The position numbers were made by a program, and so were the translations under genes. The notes under the pieces are model-generated. The model had not been told where the DNA came from. It searched no databases and saw only the letters and a list, made by a program, of their open reading frames with translations. DNA of 15,426 nt from Deltaproteobacteria bacterium (lineage in GTDB: Bacteria; Desulfobacterota; Anaeroferrophillalia; Anaeroferrophillales; Tharpellaceae): contig DAOWIX010000156.1 of NCBI GenBank assembly GCA_030640695.1, positions 1-15,426 on the forward strand. Reading direction: 5' to 3'. Each line of letters starts with the position of its first letter. The first letter of the stretch is position 1. Below, piece after piece: positions 8,211 to 14,553 of this stretch.

Positions 8211-8795
8211 ATGAATAACAATCCACCAGTTACCCCTTTAGGTGAAGCCTCGACCCAGTTACAGGAGCTATTGACAACGGTTTGCGATAGTTGCGGACCG
8301 GCCCTCGAAAAAGCGATCAAGAGCTGTTGCACAGCTTTGAAAAAAGGCAATAAGATCCTTTTTTTCGGCAACGGCGGCAGTGCAACTCAAGCTCAGCATC
8401 TGGCGGCTGAGCTGATCAACCGTTTCCTGATTGACCGGCGCCCAATGGCAGCCCTGGCCTTGACCTCAGACTCTGCAGTCACCACCTCAATCAGCAACGA
8501 CTACTCTTTTGCCGAACTTTTTGTCCGCCAACTTGAAGGTCTGGGTCGAGCCGGGGACATTGCCATAGCCCTGACCACGAGCGGGAGTTCTGAAAACATT
8601 ATTGAAGGTTTAAAAAGCGCCCGAAAACTAAACATGACAACTATCGGCCTGCTCGGTCGTGACGGCGGCGCTTGCCTTGAACTATGCGACATTGCTCTAC
8701 TCGTTCCAAGCTCCAACACAGCCCGTATCCAGGAAATCCACCTTCTGCTGGGTCATCTACTCTGCGGCCTAGTAGAAAAAGAGATGGTGTCGTAA
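8211..8795 (+). CDS. gmhA: Phosphoheptose isomerase GmhA (SIS domain)
   Basis: Single SIS-domain protein of 194 aa, expected to isomerise sedoheptulose 7-phosphate to D-glycero-D-manno-heptose 7-phosphate, the first step toward the ADP-heptose of LPS inner core. Visible: the phosphate-binding FFGNGGSATQAQHLAAEL (51-68) with E67, LTTSGSSENI (121-130), and the C-terminal QEIHLLLGHLLCGLVE with H177 and H182; the family's catalytic Glu and His fall in the first and last of these. ATG at 8211 with a weak AGGAT site. The next gene starts one base after this stop, suggesting translational coupling. The related DiaA cannot be fully excluded but is less likely. Confidence 0.85.
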   Translation: MNNNPPVTPLGEASTQLQELLTTVCDSCGPALEKAIKSCCTALKKGNKILFFGNGGSATQAQHLAAELINRFLIDRRPMAALALTSDSAVTTSISNDYSFAELFVRQLEGLGRAGDIAIALTTSGSSENIIEGLKSARKLNMTTIGLLGRDGGACLELCDIALLVPSSNTARIQEIHLLLGHLLCGLVEKEMVS

Positions 8796-8796
8796 T

Positions 8797-9741
8797 ATGG
8801 AAGATATTAAACTCGACAAAAGAAAACTGGCCACATACTCTCTGGCGTCACGTCCAAGTAAAGTCAGCGTCAACCGTTTCGCCAGAAAGCTTAACGGAAA
8901 AGAGAGCGTTGCCGGACTGCTTGATAAGCTACCGGGTTTTCTCGCAGCTGATGATCTTAAAAACGTTATCAACGCCATCATCTCAGCTCACCAACACCAA
9001 CACCCGACCCTGCTCGGCATGGGAGCCCATGCTATTAAGGTAGGCCTGACGCCCCTAATTCTGCAACTGGTTGAGAAAAAGGTAATTCATGGCATCGCCT
9101 TAAATGGCGCCGGAATTATTCATGATTTTGAGCTCGCTTTTGCCGGCCACACCTCCGAAGAGGTAGCTGATGGCATCACTGCCGGGAATTTCGGGATGGC
9201 GCAGGAGACCGGTGAGCTCTTAAACCGGGCAATTTTACTGGGAGACCGGGAAGGACTCGGCTTAGGGACTGCCATCGGTAAAATGATCTGGGAAGAGAAA
9301 CTACCGCATCGTGAATTGAGCCTTTTAGGACAATGCTATCGCATGCAGATTCCGGTCACTGTCCATGTCGCCCTCGGCACCGATATAATTCATATGCATG
9401 CGGCCGCCGACGGGGCCGCTATCGGGCGCACCAGTTTCAGGGATTTTGACAAATTCTGCACCATGGTGGCCCAACTTGAAGATGGAGTCTACATCAATCT
9501 CGGCTCTGCCGTTGTCCTGCCCGAGGTTTTTCTAAAAGCGATCTCACTGGTCCGTAACCTGGGACATCAAATCAATAACCTGACCACCGTAAACATGGAT
9601 TTCAACCGCCACTATCGATCTTTTGAAAATGTCGTCAAACGACCAACCCTCGGTAGCGGCCACGGCTACCAACTTATCGGCCACCATGAAATCATGTTTC
9701 CTTTGTTGGTTGCAGGAATTCTGGCCCAGTTGGATGAGTAA
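8797..9741 (+). CDS. Deoxyhypusine-synthase-like protein of unknown function
   Basis: Protein of 314 aa that I recognise only as a conserved bacterial family with deoxyhypusine-synthase-like motifs: a glycine-rich GMGAHAIKVGL (74-84), NGAGIIHDFELAFAGHTSEEV (from 103), FGMAQETG, IPVTVHVALGTDIIHMHAAADG (from 185), LEDGVYINLGSAVVLPEVFLKA (from 227) and a C-terminal GHHEIMFPLL. The NAG-type and GTD-type loops match where NAD is bound in that fold. The catalytic lysine motif of true deoxyhypusine synthase (EGSAGGA...WGK) is not visible, and bacteria lack the eIF5A substrate, so hypusine synthesis is unlikely. It follows gmhA by one base, which hints at a role linked to sugar-phosphate or envelope metabolism (inference only). 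No signal peptide or membrane segment. Confidence 0.6.
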   Translation: MEDIKLDKRKLATYSLASRPSKVSVNRFARKLNGKESVAGLLDKLPGFLAADDLKNVINAIISAHQHQHPTLLGMGAHAIKVGLTPLILQLVEKKVIHGIALNGAGIIHDFELAFAGHTSEEVADGITAGNFGMAQETGELLNRAILLGDREGLGLGTAIGKMIWEEKLPHRELSLLGQCYRMQIPVTVHVALGTDIIHMHAAADGAAIGRTSFRDFDKFCTMVAQLEDGVYINLGSAVVLPEVFLKAISLVRNLGHQINNLTTVNMDFNRHYRSFENVVKRPTLGSGHGYQLIGHHEIMFPLLVAGILAQLDE

Positions 9742-9767
9742 CGACAAAAAAAGTAAAGGAAATAACC

Positions 9768-10577
9768 ATGGATCTATCAACTTACCGCATTGGCATTATC
9801 GGCAGCGGCAATATGGGCAAGGCCATTATCAAAGGGCTACAGTCAGTCAAACAGAGACCAACTATTATGGCTTGGGATGCACTAAGTGACAATCAAAAAT
9901 TTCTCAAGGATGAATTAGGGGTCTCAGTTCCCCAGAACAACCAGGAACTGGTTTCAAATAGCGACATTATAATTCTCGCTGTCAAACCCCAAGTTATCGA
10001 TCTGGTAATGGCCGAGATCGCAACCTCCCTGACAAGCGAAAAGCTGCTCATCTCAATCGCCGCTGGAGTGCCCTGCAAACGCCTTGAAAAAGCGCTACGG
10101 GCTCCAGTTCCGACGGTACGTATAATGCCCAACACTCCGGCCCTGATCAACCGGGGAATATCGGCGATTGCTGCCGGCAGTCATAGCGATGAGAAAGACC
10201 TCGAAATAACCCAAAATATCTTTGCCTGTCTGGGCGAAACCGCTCTGGTTCCGGAGAGTGCAATGGATATGGTAACTGCGGTCTCCGGCAGTGGCCCGGC
10301 CTATGTTTTCCTCGTCATTGAGGCCCTGCTTGATGCCGCCGTCGGCCTCGGCATGGCCCGGGATTTGGCCAGAAAACTGGTGATTGAGACCGTTCTCGGC
10401 TCAACCGAACTCCTCAAAGAGAGCGGCAAACATCCGATGGAATTAAAAGATATGGTGACCTCGCCCGGCGGCACCACGATTGCTGGCCTCGCCGAACTCG
10501 AAAAAAACGGCCTGCGCCACGCCTTCAACGAAGCTTTAAAAAGCGCCTGCCAACGTTCTCAAGATTTGGGCAATTAA
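9768..10577 (+). CDS. proC: Pyrroline-5-carboxylate reductase
   Basis: Enzyme of 269 aa for the last step of proline synthesis, reducing 1-pyrroline-5-carboxylate with NAD(P)H. The N-terminal Rossmann fold shows IGIIGSGNMGKAIIKGL; next come ILAVKPQVIDLVMAEI, the RIMPNTPALINRGISAI block, and the C-terminal dimer/substrate region AVSGSGPAYVFLVIEALLDA, then LKDMVTSPGGTTIAGLAELE. These are the signature segments of ProC, and the length is typical. ATG at 9768 has a good ribosome site (AAAGGA) about 8 bases upstream. It lies 26 bases after the preceding gene and 20 before nadA, in one apparent operon. Confidence 0.95.
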   Translation: MDLSTYRIGIIGSGNMGKAIIKGLQSVKQRPTIMAWDALSDNQKFLKDELGVSVPQNNQELVSNSDIIILAVKPQVIDLVMAEIATSLTSEKLLISIAAGVPCKRLEKALRAPVPTVRIMPNTPALINRGISAIAAGSHSDEKDLEITQNIFACLGETALVPESAMDMVTAVSGSGPAYVFLVIEALLDAAVGLGMARDLARKLVIETVLGSTELLKESGKHPMELKDMVTSPGGTTIAGLAELEKNGLRHAFNEALKSACQRSQDLGN

Positions 10578-10597
10578 CAGTTGAGTAGACTATAAGC

Positions 10598-11521
10598 ATG
10601 CAAGAATTAATAAAAGAAATTGGCCAACTGAAAAAAGAGCGTCAGGCAATTGTTCTGGCCCACAACTATGAGCCTCCAGAGATCCAGGAGATTGCCGACA
10701 TTACCGGTGATTCATTGGGTTTAAGTGTCGATGCGGCCCGGCTTGACCATCCTGTAATCGTTTTTTGCGGGGTTCGCTTCATGGCCGAAAGCGCTGCGAT
10801 CCTGGCCCCTGATAAAAAAGTGATCTTACCACGCTTAGAGTGCGGATGCGGCCTGGCAGACATGGCCAAGGCTGCTGATCTGCGAAAAATGCGCCGGGAG
10901 AGACCCGCTGCCGTGGTCGTCACCTATGTTAACTCTTCGGCCGAGGTCAAGGCTGAAAGTGATATCTGCTGCACCTCAGGTAATGCTGTTAATGTCGTCA
11001 AATCGATCCCGGCGGGCCAGGAAATCATCTTTGTTCCGGATCGCAATCTCGGAGCCTATGTCCAGGAAAAAACCGGCCGAGAGATGATTTTATGGGATGG
11101 TGCTTGCCCGATCCATGATGCAATCCGGGCCGCAGATATAATTAAAGCCAAAGATGCGCACCCCAAAGCCCTCCTCATGGTTCATCCAGAATGCCGTCCT
11201 GAGGTCATAAAATTAGCTGACGGCGTTTGCAGTACCGGCGGCATGACCGACTTTGTCAAGCAATCAACAGCCAAAGAGTTTCTAGTGGCAACCGAAGAGG
11301 GAATGCTCTACCCCTTAAGAAAAGCTCACCCGGACCGAATTTTTCATCCGGTCGCCAAAGACGCCCCAAATGCCATGATCTGCCCTGACATGAAGATGAT
11401 CTCTCTTGCAGATATCCACAGCTCTCTTGAAAAAATGGAACCAATCATAACCGTCAACCCCGAGATAGCTGACCGCGCCCGCTTGGCTCTTGAAAGGATG
11501 CTGGCTGTTCCCCGAAATTAA
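10598..11521 (+). CDS. nadA: Quinolinate synthase A
   Basis: Protein of 307 aa that condenses iminoaspartate with dihydroxyacetone phosphate to give quinolinate for NAD synthesis, using an oxygen-sensitive [4Fe-4S] cluster. Motifs: VLAHNYEPPEIQEIAD, GDSLGLS, VFCGVRFMAESAAILAP, VTYVNSSAEVKA, FVPDRNLGAYV, and MVHPEC. The three likely cluster cysteines are C84 (in ECGCGLADM), C170 (in WDGACPIHDAI) and C262 (in MICPDMK), spaced as expected for the short form. The extra C82, two residues before C84, is unusual. NadB and NadC are not in the window. It is the last gene before a strong terminator. Ribosome site weak. Confidence 0.95.
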   Translation: MQELIKEIGQLKKERQAIVLAHNYEPPEIQEIADITGDSLGLSVDAARLDHPVIVFCGVRFMAESAAILAPDKKVILPRLECGCGLADMAKAADLRKMRRERPAAVVVTYVNSSAEVKAESDICCTSGNAVNVVKSIPAGQEIIFVPDRNLGAYVQEKTGREMILWDGACPIHDAIRAADIIKAKDAHPKALLMVHPECRPEVIKLADGVCSTGGMTDFVKQSTAKEFLVATEEGMLYPLRKAHPDRIFHPVAKDAPNAMICPDMKMISLADIHSSLEKMEPIITVNPEIADRARLALERMLAVPRN

Positions 11522-11537
11522 GGCAGCTTCGCTATAT

Positions 11538-11578
11538 AAAAAAGGCCATCTTCAGAAAATCCGAAGATGGCCTTTTTT
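11538..11578. terminator. Bidirectional intrinsic terminator
   Basis: GGCCATCTTC (11544-11553) pairs perfectly with GAAGATGGCC (11563-11572) around a 9-base loop, and is flanked by six A (11538-11543) and six T (11573-11578) that extend the pairing. The T-run on each strand makes it work both ways: for nadA on plus, 17 bases after its stop, and for the flavodoxin gene on minus, about 30 bases after its stop. Confidence 0.92.
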
Positions 11579-11609
11579 ATTGTCAATCAACAATCAGAGT
11601 AAACTCTAT

Positions 11610-12059
11610 TTAAAGAGTCATCAGGCCAACCGCCTTGCCATAATCTTGACAAGATTTAATTATTTCAGGATCATCACTCTGCAGTTTCCCTTCCAAGCCG
11701 TTGAATGAACCCAAGTTTACCAGTTTCATCTTCAACACGTATTCCATGGTCTCAGCCAGAACCTTGGGAGCATCTCCAGAGTGCGTGTATGAGCCAAAAG
11801 CACCTGCAGCCTTGCCCTCAAGCCCAGCCTTCTCAGCCAGAAAGAGAAAGGTCTTGAAATTCTGGGTCATTTCACGGTGGTATGTCGGACAGCCAAAGAT
11901 ATAACCATCATAACCGACCAGATCCTCTTCAGTTTTAACTTTGCTTACCTTTTTAAGTTCAGCCTCAACGCCCGCAAAGCGGACACCCTCGGCAATAAAC
12001 TGTGCCATTTTTTCGGTATTACCGGTACGACTGAAATAGACAATCAAGACCTTTGCCAT
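11610..12059 (-). CDS. Flavodoxin
   Basis: Protein of 149 aa, a single flavodoxin domain that would carry one FMN and pass low-potential electrons. The phosphate loop SRTGNT is at residues 10-15, followed by KMAQFIAEGV; the second FMN loop lies around FGCPTYHREM and the third around GAFGSYTHSGDA. The sequence resembles the flavodoxin part of the FprA flavodiiron proteins as well as free flavodoxins, but no flavodiiron domain is attached. ATG at 12059 has a clear GAGGGAG ribosome site. It follows the rubrerythrin gene on the same strand with its own predicted promoter between, so it may supply electrons for peroxide or oxygen reduction (inference). Confidence 0.9.
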   Translation of the reverse strand: MAKVLIVYFSRTGNTEKMAQFIAEGVRFAGVEAELKKVSKVKTEEDLVGYDGYIFGCPTYHREMTQNFKTFLFLAEKAGLEGKAAGAFGSYTHSGDAPKVLAETMEYVLKMKLVNLGSFNGLEGKLQSDDPEIIKSCQDYGKAVGLMTL

Positions 12060-12129
12060 AATGTTTTCTCCCTCTTTCTAGGTTATAAAAAGTTGTTGGA
12101 GTCCCCTATAACACAGTCAACCATCCAAT

Positions 12130-12158
12130 ATAATACCTTTTAAATTATATTAATACAA
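12130..12158 (-). promoter_or_regulatory. Predicted promoter for flavodoxin gene
   Basis: On minus, TTGTAT (12158-12153) and TATTAT (12135-12130, five of six -10 matches) are 17 bases apart in a very AT-rich stretch after the rubrerythrin stop. Initiation near 12122 would give a leader of about 60 bases. The weak -35 suggests an activator or modest expression. No clear intrinsic terminator for rubrerythrin precedes it, so read-through is possible. Confidence 0.35.
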
Positions 12159-12184
12159 TAAGTCTTATTTCATATTATTGAGGA

Positions 12185-12760
12185 TTAATAATTTTCTCCC
12201 AAGAGCTCGAAGTGGGCCTTAGCATGAGCACAAGCGGCACACATATCGGGGGCCTCGCTAGCGCTGTGTAGATAGCCACAGTTACGACAACGCCAGGTAA
12301 CTTCACCATCACGCTTAAAGACACGGCCCGCCTTGATATTGGCGGCCAGATCAAGATAACGTTTCTCGTGCTGTTTCTCGGCCACGGCAATTGCCATAAA
12401 GATCTCGGCGATCTCAGCAAAACCCTCTTCGCGAGCGGTAACGGCAAATTCCGGATACATTTCTGTATGTTCATGATTTTCGCCGGCAGCCGACTCTTTC
12501 AGATTATCAATTGTCGAACCCACTACCCCTGCCGGAAAAGAACCACTTATTTCAACCTCACCACCCTCCAGCAATTTAAAGAGACGTTTGGCGTGCTCCT
12601 TCTCCTGATCAGCAGTTTCAATAAAGATCTCTGAAATCTGCACATAGCCCTCTTTTTTCGCCTTACTGGCAAAATAGGTGTAGCGGTTACGAGCCTGACT
12701 CTCACCAGCAAAAGCGGTGAGAATATTCTTTTCGGTCTTACTTCCTTTAAGCGTTGCCAT
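12185..12760 (-). CDS. rbr: Rubrerythrin
   Basis: Protein of 191 aa from ATG 12760, the usual rubrerythrin length. It is a cytoplasmic peroxidase of anaerobes that reduces hydrogen peroxide to water. The N-terminal ferritin-like four-helix domain supplies the di-iron site through FAGESQARNRY, QEKEHAKRL, FAVTAREEGF and AEKQHEKRY (two ExxH motifs); the C-terminal rubredoxin-like domain has WRCRNCGYLH and MCAACAHAKAHFELL, giving the CxxC...CxxC iron site. An in-frame ATG at 12772 exists, but GGAGG lies between it and the 12760 ATG, 5 bases before the latter, so 12760 is the likely start. The adjacent flavodoxin suggests a shared oxidative-stress role. Confidence 0.95.
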   Translation of the reverse strand: MATLKGSKTEKNILTAFAGESQARNRYTYFASKAKKEGYVQISEIFIETADQEKEHAKRLFKLLEGGEVEISGSFPAGVVGSTIDNLKESAAGENHEHTEMYPEFAVTAREEGFAEIAEIFMAIAVAEKQHEKRYLDLAANIKAGRVFKRDGEVTWRCRNCGYLHSASEAPDMCAACAHAKAHFELLGENY

Positions 12761-12778
12761 CACAACCTCCATCGTCTC

Positions 12779-12809
12779 AAATTAAGCGTTTGATTTGCCC
12801 ATAGCAAAT
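12779..12809 (-). promoter_or_regulatory. Candidate rubrerythrin promoter overlapped by a palindrome
   Basis: On minus, TTGCTA (12807-12802) and TAATTT (12784-12779) are 17 bases apart. The perfect inverted repeat ATTTGC-CCATA-GCAAAT (12793-12809) covers the -35 and part of the spacer, where a repressor would be expected to bind. It does not match the PerR, Fur or Rex consensus I know. The leader would be very short, about 12 bases before the ATG at 12760. Confidence 0.3.
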
Positions 12810-12981
12810 AAAGTTCATCAATCTAGTATTCATACACCGAAACCAAGCCCGTCGTCAACCCTTATTGCTAAAAACGCTCCCGCCGCAGCGATTTTCTCTT
12901 GCTCCAACAACAAAACCACACTATACATTTGCCCATATCGCTGTCCGGTAGGCAATGTGCGGAAACGAAGTTTTGGGAATT

Positions 12982-13010
12982 TTTTCCGCTTATTAAGAAA
13001 TCTATATGAT
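12982..13010 (+). promoter_or_regulatory. Candidate promoter for thioesterase gene
   Basis: This lies in the 313-base divergent gap between rubrerythrin and the thioesterase gene, which otherwise holds no convincing gene. TTTTCC (12982-12987) and TATGAT (13005-13010, five of six -10 matches) are 17 bases apart. The 11-mer ATTTGCCCATA at 12927-12937 repeats the left part of the palindrome at 12793-12803. Confidence 0.3.
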
Positions 13011-13073
13011 TTGCACAGCCACTCGAACAACCATCAATCCAAACCAATGACATAGGCTGGAGTCTTAATTTTT

Positions 13074-13466
13074 ATGGAAAATATTAGAAAGTTTTTTAAA
13101 AAGGATCGCTTTGCGGCTCATAACGATATCACTCTGCTGGAGCTACGCCCCGGCTACGCCAAAGCCGAACTTATCATCAGCGACAAGCATCTCAATGGTG
13201 TCGACATTACCCATGGCGGTGCGATCTTTACTTTGGCTGACTTAGCCTTTGCGGTGGCCTCAAATTCACACGGTACGGTCGCAGTCGGCGTCAGCGCAAC
13301 CATCTCCTACCTGAAAGCAACTAACCATGGAACCCTCACAGCCGAAGCCAGGGAGGTCGCTATCAACCCAAAACTTGCAACATATCAAGTAGATGTCCGC
13401 GATCAAAACGGTGAGCTGATTGCTATTTTCCAGGGCACCGTCTACCGGAAAAAAGTAAGTTTATGA
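13074..13466 (+). CDS. PaaI-like hotdog-fold acyl-CoA thioesterase
   Basis: Protein of 130 aa, a single hotdog domain of the PaaI/YbgC-like thioesterase family that hydrolyses acyl- or aryl-CoA thioesters. The family signature is clear: HLNGVDITHGGAIFTLADLAFA (from 39), with N41, H47-G-G and the likely catalytic acid D56 on the long helix, then VGVSATISYLKA and the C-terminal strand GELIAIFQGTVYRK. The substrate cannot be named; no phenylacetate genes lie nearby. ATG at 13074 has GGAG about 20 bases upstream, too far to be a good ribosome site, so initiation is probably weak. The gene stands alone, convergent with the TetR gene and with no obvious terminator in the gap. Confidence 0.85.
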   Translation: MENIRKFFKKDRFAAHNDITLLELRPGYAKAELIISDKHLNGVDITHGGAIFTLADLAFAVASNSHGTVAVGVSATISYLKATNHGTLTAEAREVAINPKLATYQVDVRDQNGELIAIFQGTVYRKKVSL

Positions 13467-13610
13467 ATGGCAACTCAGCAAAGATCTGCCTAATTATTAT
13501 GAACTGGAAGTCCATAATCAAGCTTGAACGTTTCTTGGTCGTTTGCAGATGAGTGTTCGTCGTTTATCCAAATGTATGTTGCATAAAAAGTCAAGTTTGA
13601 AGCAAGGACC

Positions 13611-14243
13611 TCAATTTTTGCTTTTACCAACTGCCTTGATTCCGGCCAGGGAAAAAGTAATGATATGGTCGGCCAGTCGATTGATTAAATCAACCGAAAG
13701 GGGTTGAGCCAAAAGATACTCCAGATCACTGCGTCTGACGGTCAGAAGGGTACGGCATTGGTTGACAATACTCATATCACAGAACAGAACCGTCTCCGCA
13801 GTAACTTCAGCACCCATAATTTCACTGATAATCCCCAACAGTACTTTGCGCATGGGTTCGATCAACTCATGCCAGAGGTTGTGTATCAGGCCAGTAGGGT
13901 TGACCAGTTCCATCAAGTAGAGACGGGCAAACTGACCATTAGCATCATGATCTGAAAAGTTCTTGATGAGGGAGTGAATGTAGATTCTCAACTGTTCTTC
14001 GGGAGAGATGTCGGCAACCTCAGGTGAACCAGGTCTGGAACTTTGTTTATAGGCCTGCTGCCAAGCCTCGACATAGAGGGCGGACTTGTCAGTAAAATAG
14101 TAATTGACTGCAGCCACGTTGGCCCCGGCCCGCTGACAAATATCTGCCACCGTGGCGGCGTGATACCCTTTTTCCGCAAAAACCTCACAGGCCGACTCTA
14201 ATATCCGGCTCCGTTTTTCCTTACCATCCGCTCTCTTAGTCAT
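13611..14243 (-). CDS. TetR-family transcriptional regulator
   Basis: Protein of 210 aa from ATG 14243, which has AAGGA nine bases upstream; a TTG at 14285 in the same frame would add 14 residues. The N-terminal DNA-binding domain is typical: RSRILESACEVFAEKGYHAATV, the helix-turn-helix DICQRAGANVAAVNYYFTDKS, then ALYVEAW. The ligand-binding C-terminal part resembles the CerR-like subgroup (QFARLYLMELVNPTG, LIEPMRKVLLGIISEIMG, FCDMSIVNQC). It is divergent from an RND-type membrane fusion protein gene, the classic arrangement for a local efflux repressor; ligand unknown. Confidence 0.9.
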   Translation of the reverse strand: MTKRADGKEKRSRILESACEVFAEKGYHAATVADICQRAGANVAAVNYYFTDKSALYVEAWQQAYKQSSRPGSPEVADISPEEQLRIYIHSLIKNFSDHDANGQFARLYLMELVNPTGLIHNLWHELIEPMRKVLLGIISEIMGAEVTAETVLFCDMSIVNQCRTLLTVRRSDLEYLLAQPLSVDLINRLADHIITFSLAGIKAVGKSKN

Positions 14244-14292
14244 TATGACTGATCCTTTCCCTTTTGAGCCTCGATTCAAAGACAATATTATC

Positions 14293-14403
14293 TAACGCGG
14301 GCATTGCCCGCACCCGAGGGCACTCCCGAAGGTCGCAAGTAAGTGCTCTTATCAGAACATTTTCATGTTTTTCAAACAAGAAAATAACCTGTAAGGCACT
14401 AAT
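14293..14403 (-). repeat. Bipartite palindromic repeat, left copy
   Basis: From left to right: GCGGGC-ATT-GCCCGC (14297-14311, perfect 6-bp hairpin), a GC-rich spacer, CGCAAGTAAG, then an AT-rich long hairpin whose outer arms are AGTGC (14342-14346) / GCACT (14396-14400) and CTTA / TAAG, with a diverged inner stem. Bases 14334-14403, reverse complemented, match 14668-14737 at 64 of 70 positions by my count. It lies just upstream of the TetR gene, inside the divergent regulatory region. Confidence 0.85.
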
Positions 14404-14422
14404 GGGAAATTTAATTTTCTGC

Positions 14423-14471
14423 TTGACATAAACAAGAAATGACTTTACAGATTTCTTAAATGATGATTTAA
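14423..14471 (+). promoter_or_regulatory. Candidate efflux promoter and TetR operator
   Basis: TTGACA (14423-14428, perfect -35) is followed after 17 bases by the weak -10 TACAGA (14446-14451). Immediately downstream is the 16-base inverted repeat TTAAAT-GATG-ATTTAA (14456-14471), which would straddle the transcription start, a typical TetR-family operator position. It lies between the two repeat copies, in the 310-base gap between the divergent genes. Confidence 0.4.
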
Positions 14472-14553
14472 AATATTAATTCGAGATTGTCAAATGATTT
14501 CCCTATAGGAACCGACATTACAAAATTCATGCATGCGACCGGGAGAAATAAAA

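Noticed and set aside
12159..12184. AATAAG-A-CTTATT palindrome as rubrerythrin terminator
   Set aside because: The stem is AT-only, the loop of one base is sterically impossible, and there is no T-run.
12810..13060. Overlapping short frames on both strands in the rubrerythrin-thioesterase gap
   Set aside because: All of 61-86 codons with low-complexity, non-conserved content and no ribosome sites; treated as regulatory or empty DNA.
13463..13552. A 29-codon frame whose ATG overlaps the thioesterase stop (ATGA)
   Set aside because: Very short, no recognisable composition or motif, no separate ribosome site; coupling overlaps of this kind arise by chance.
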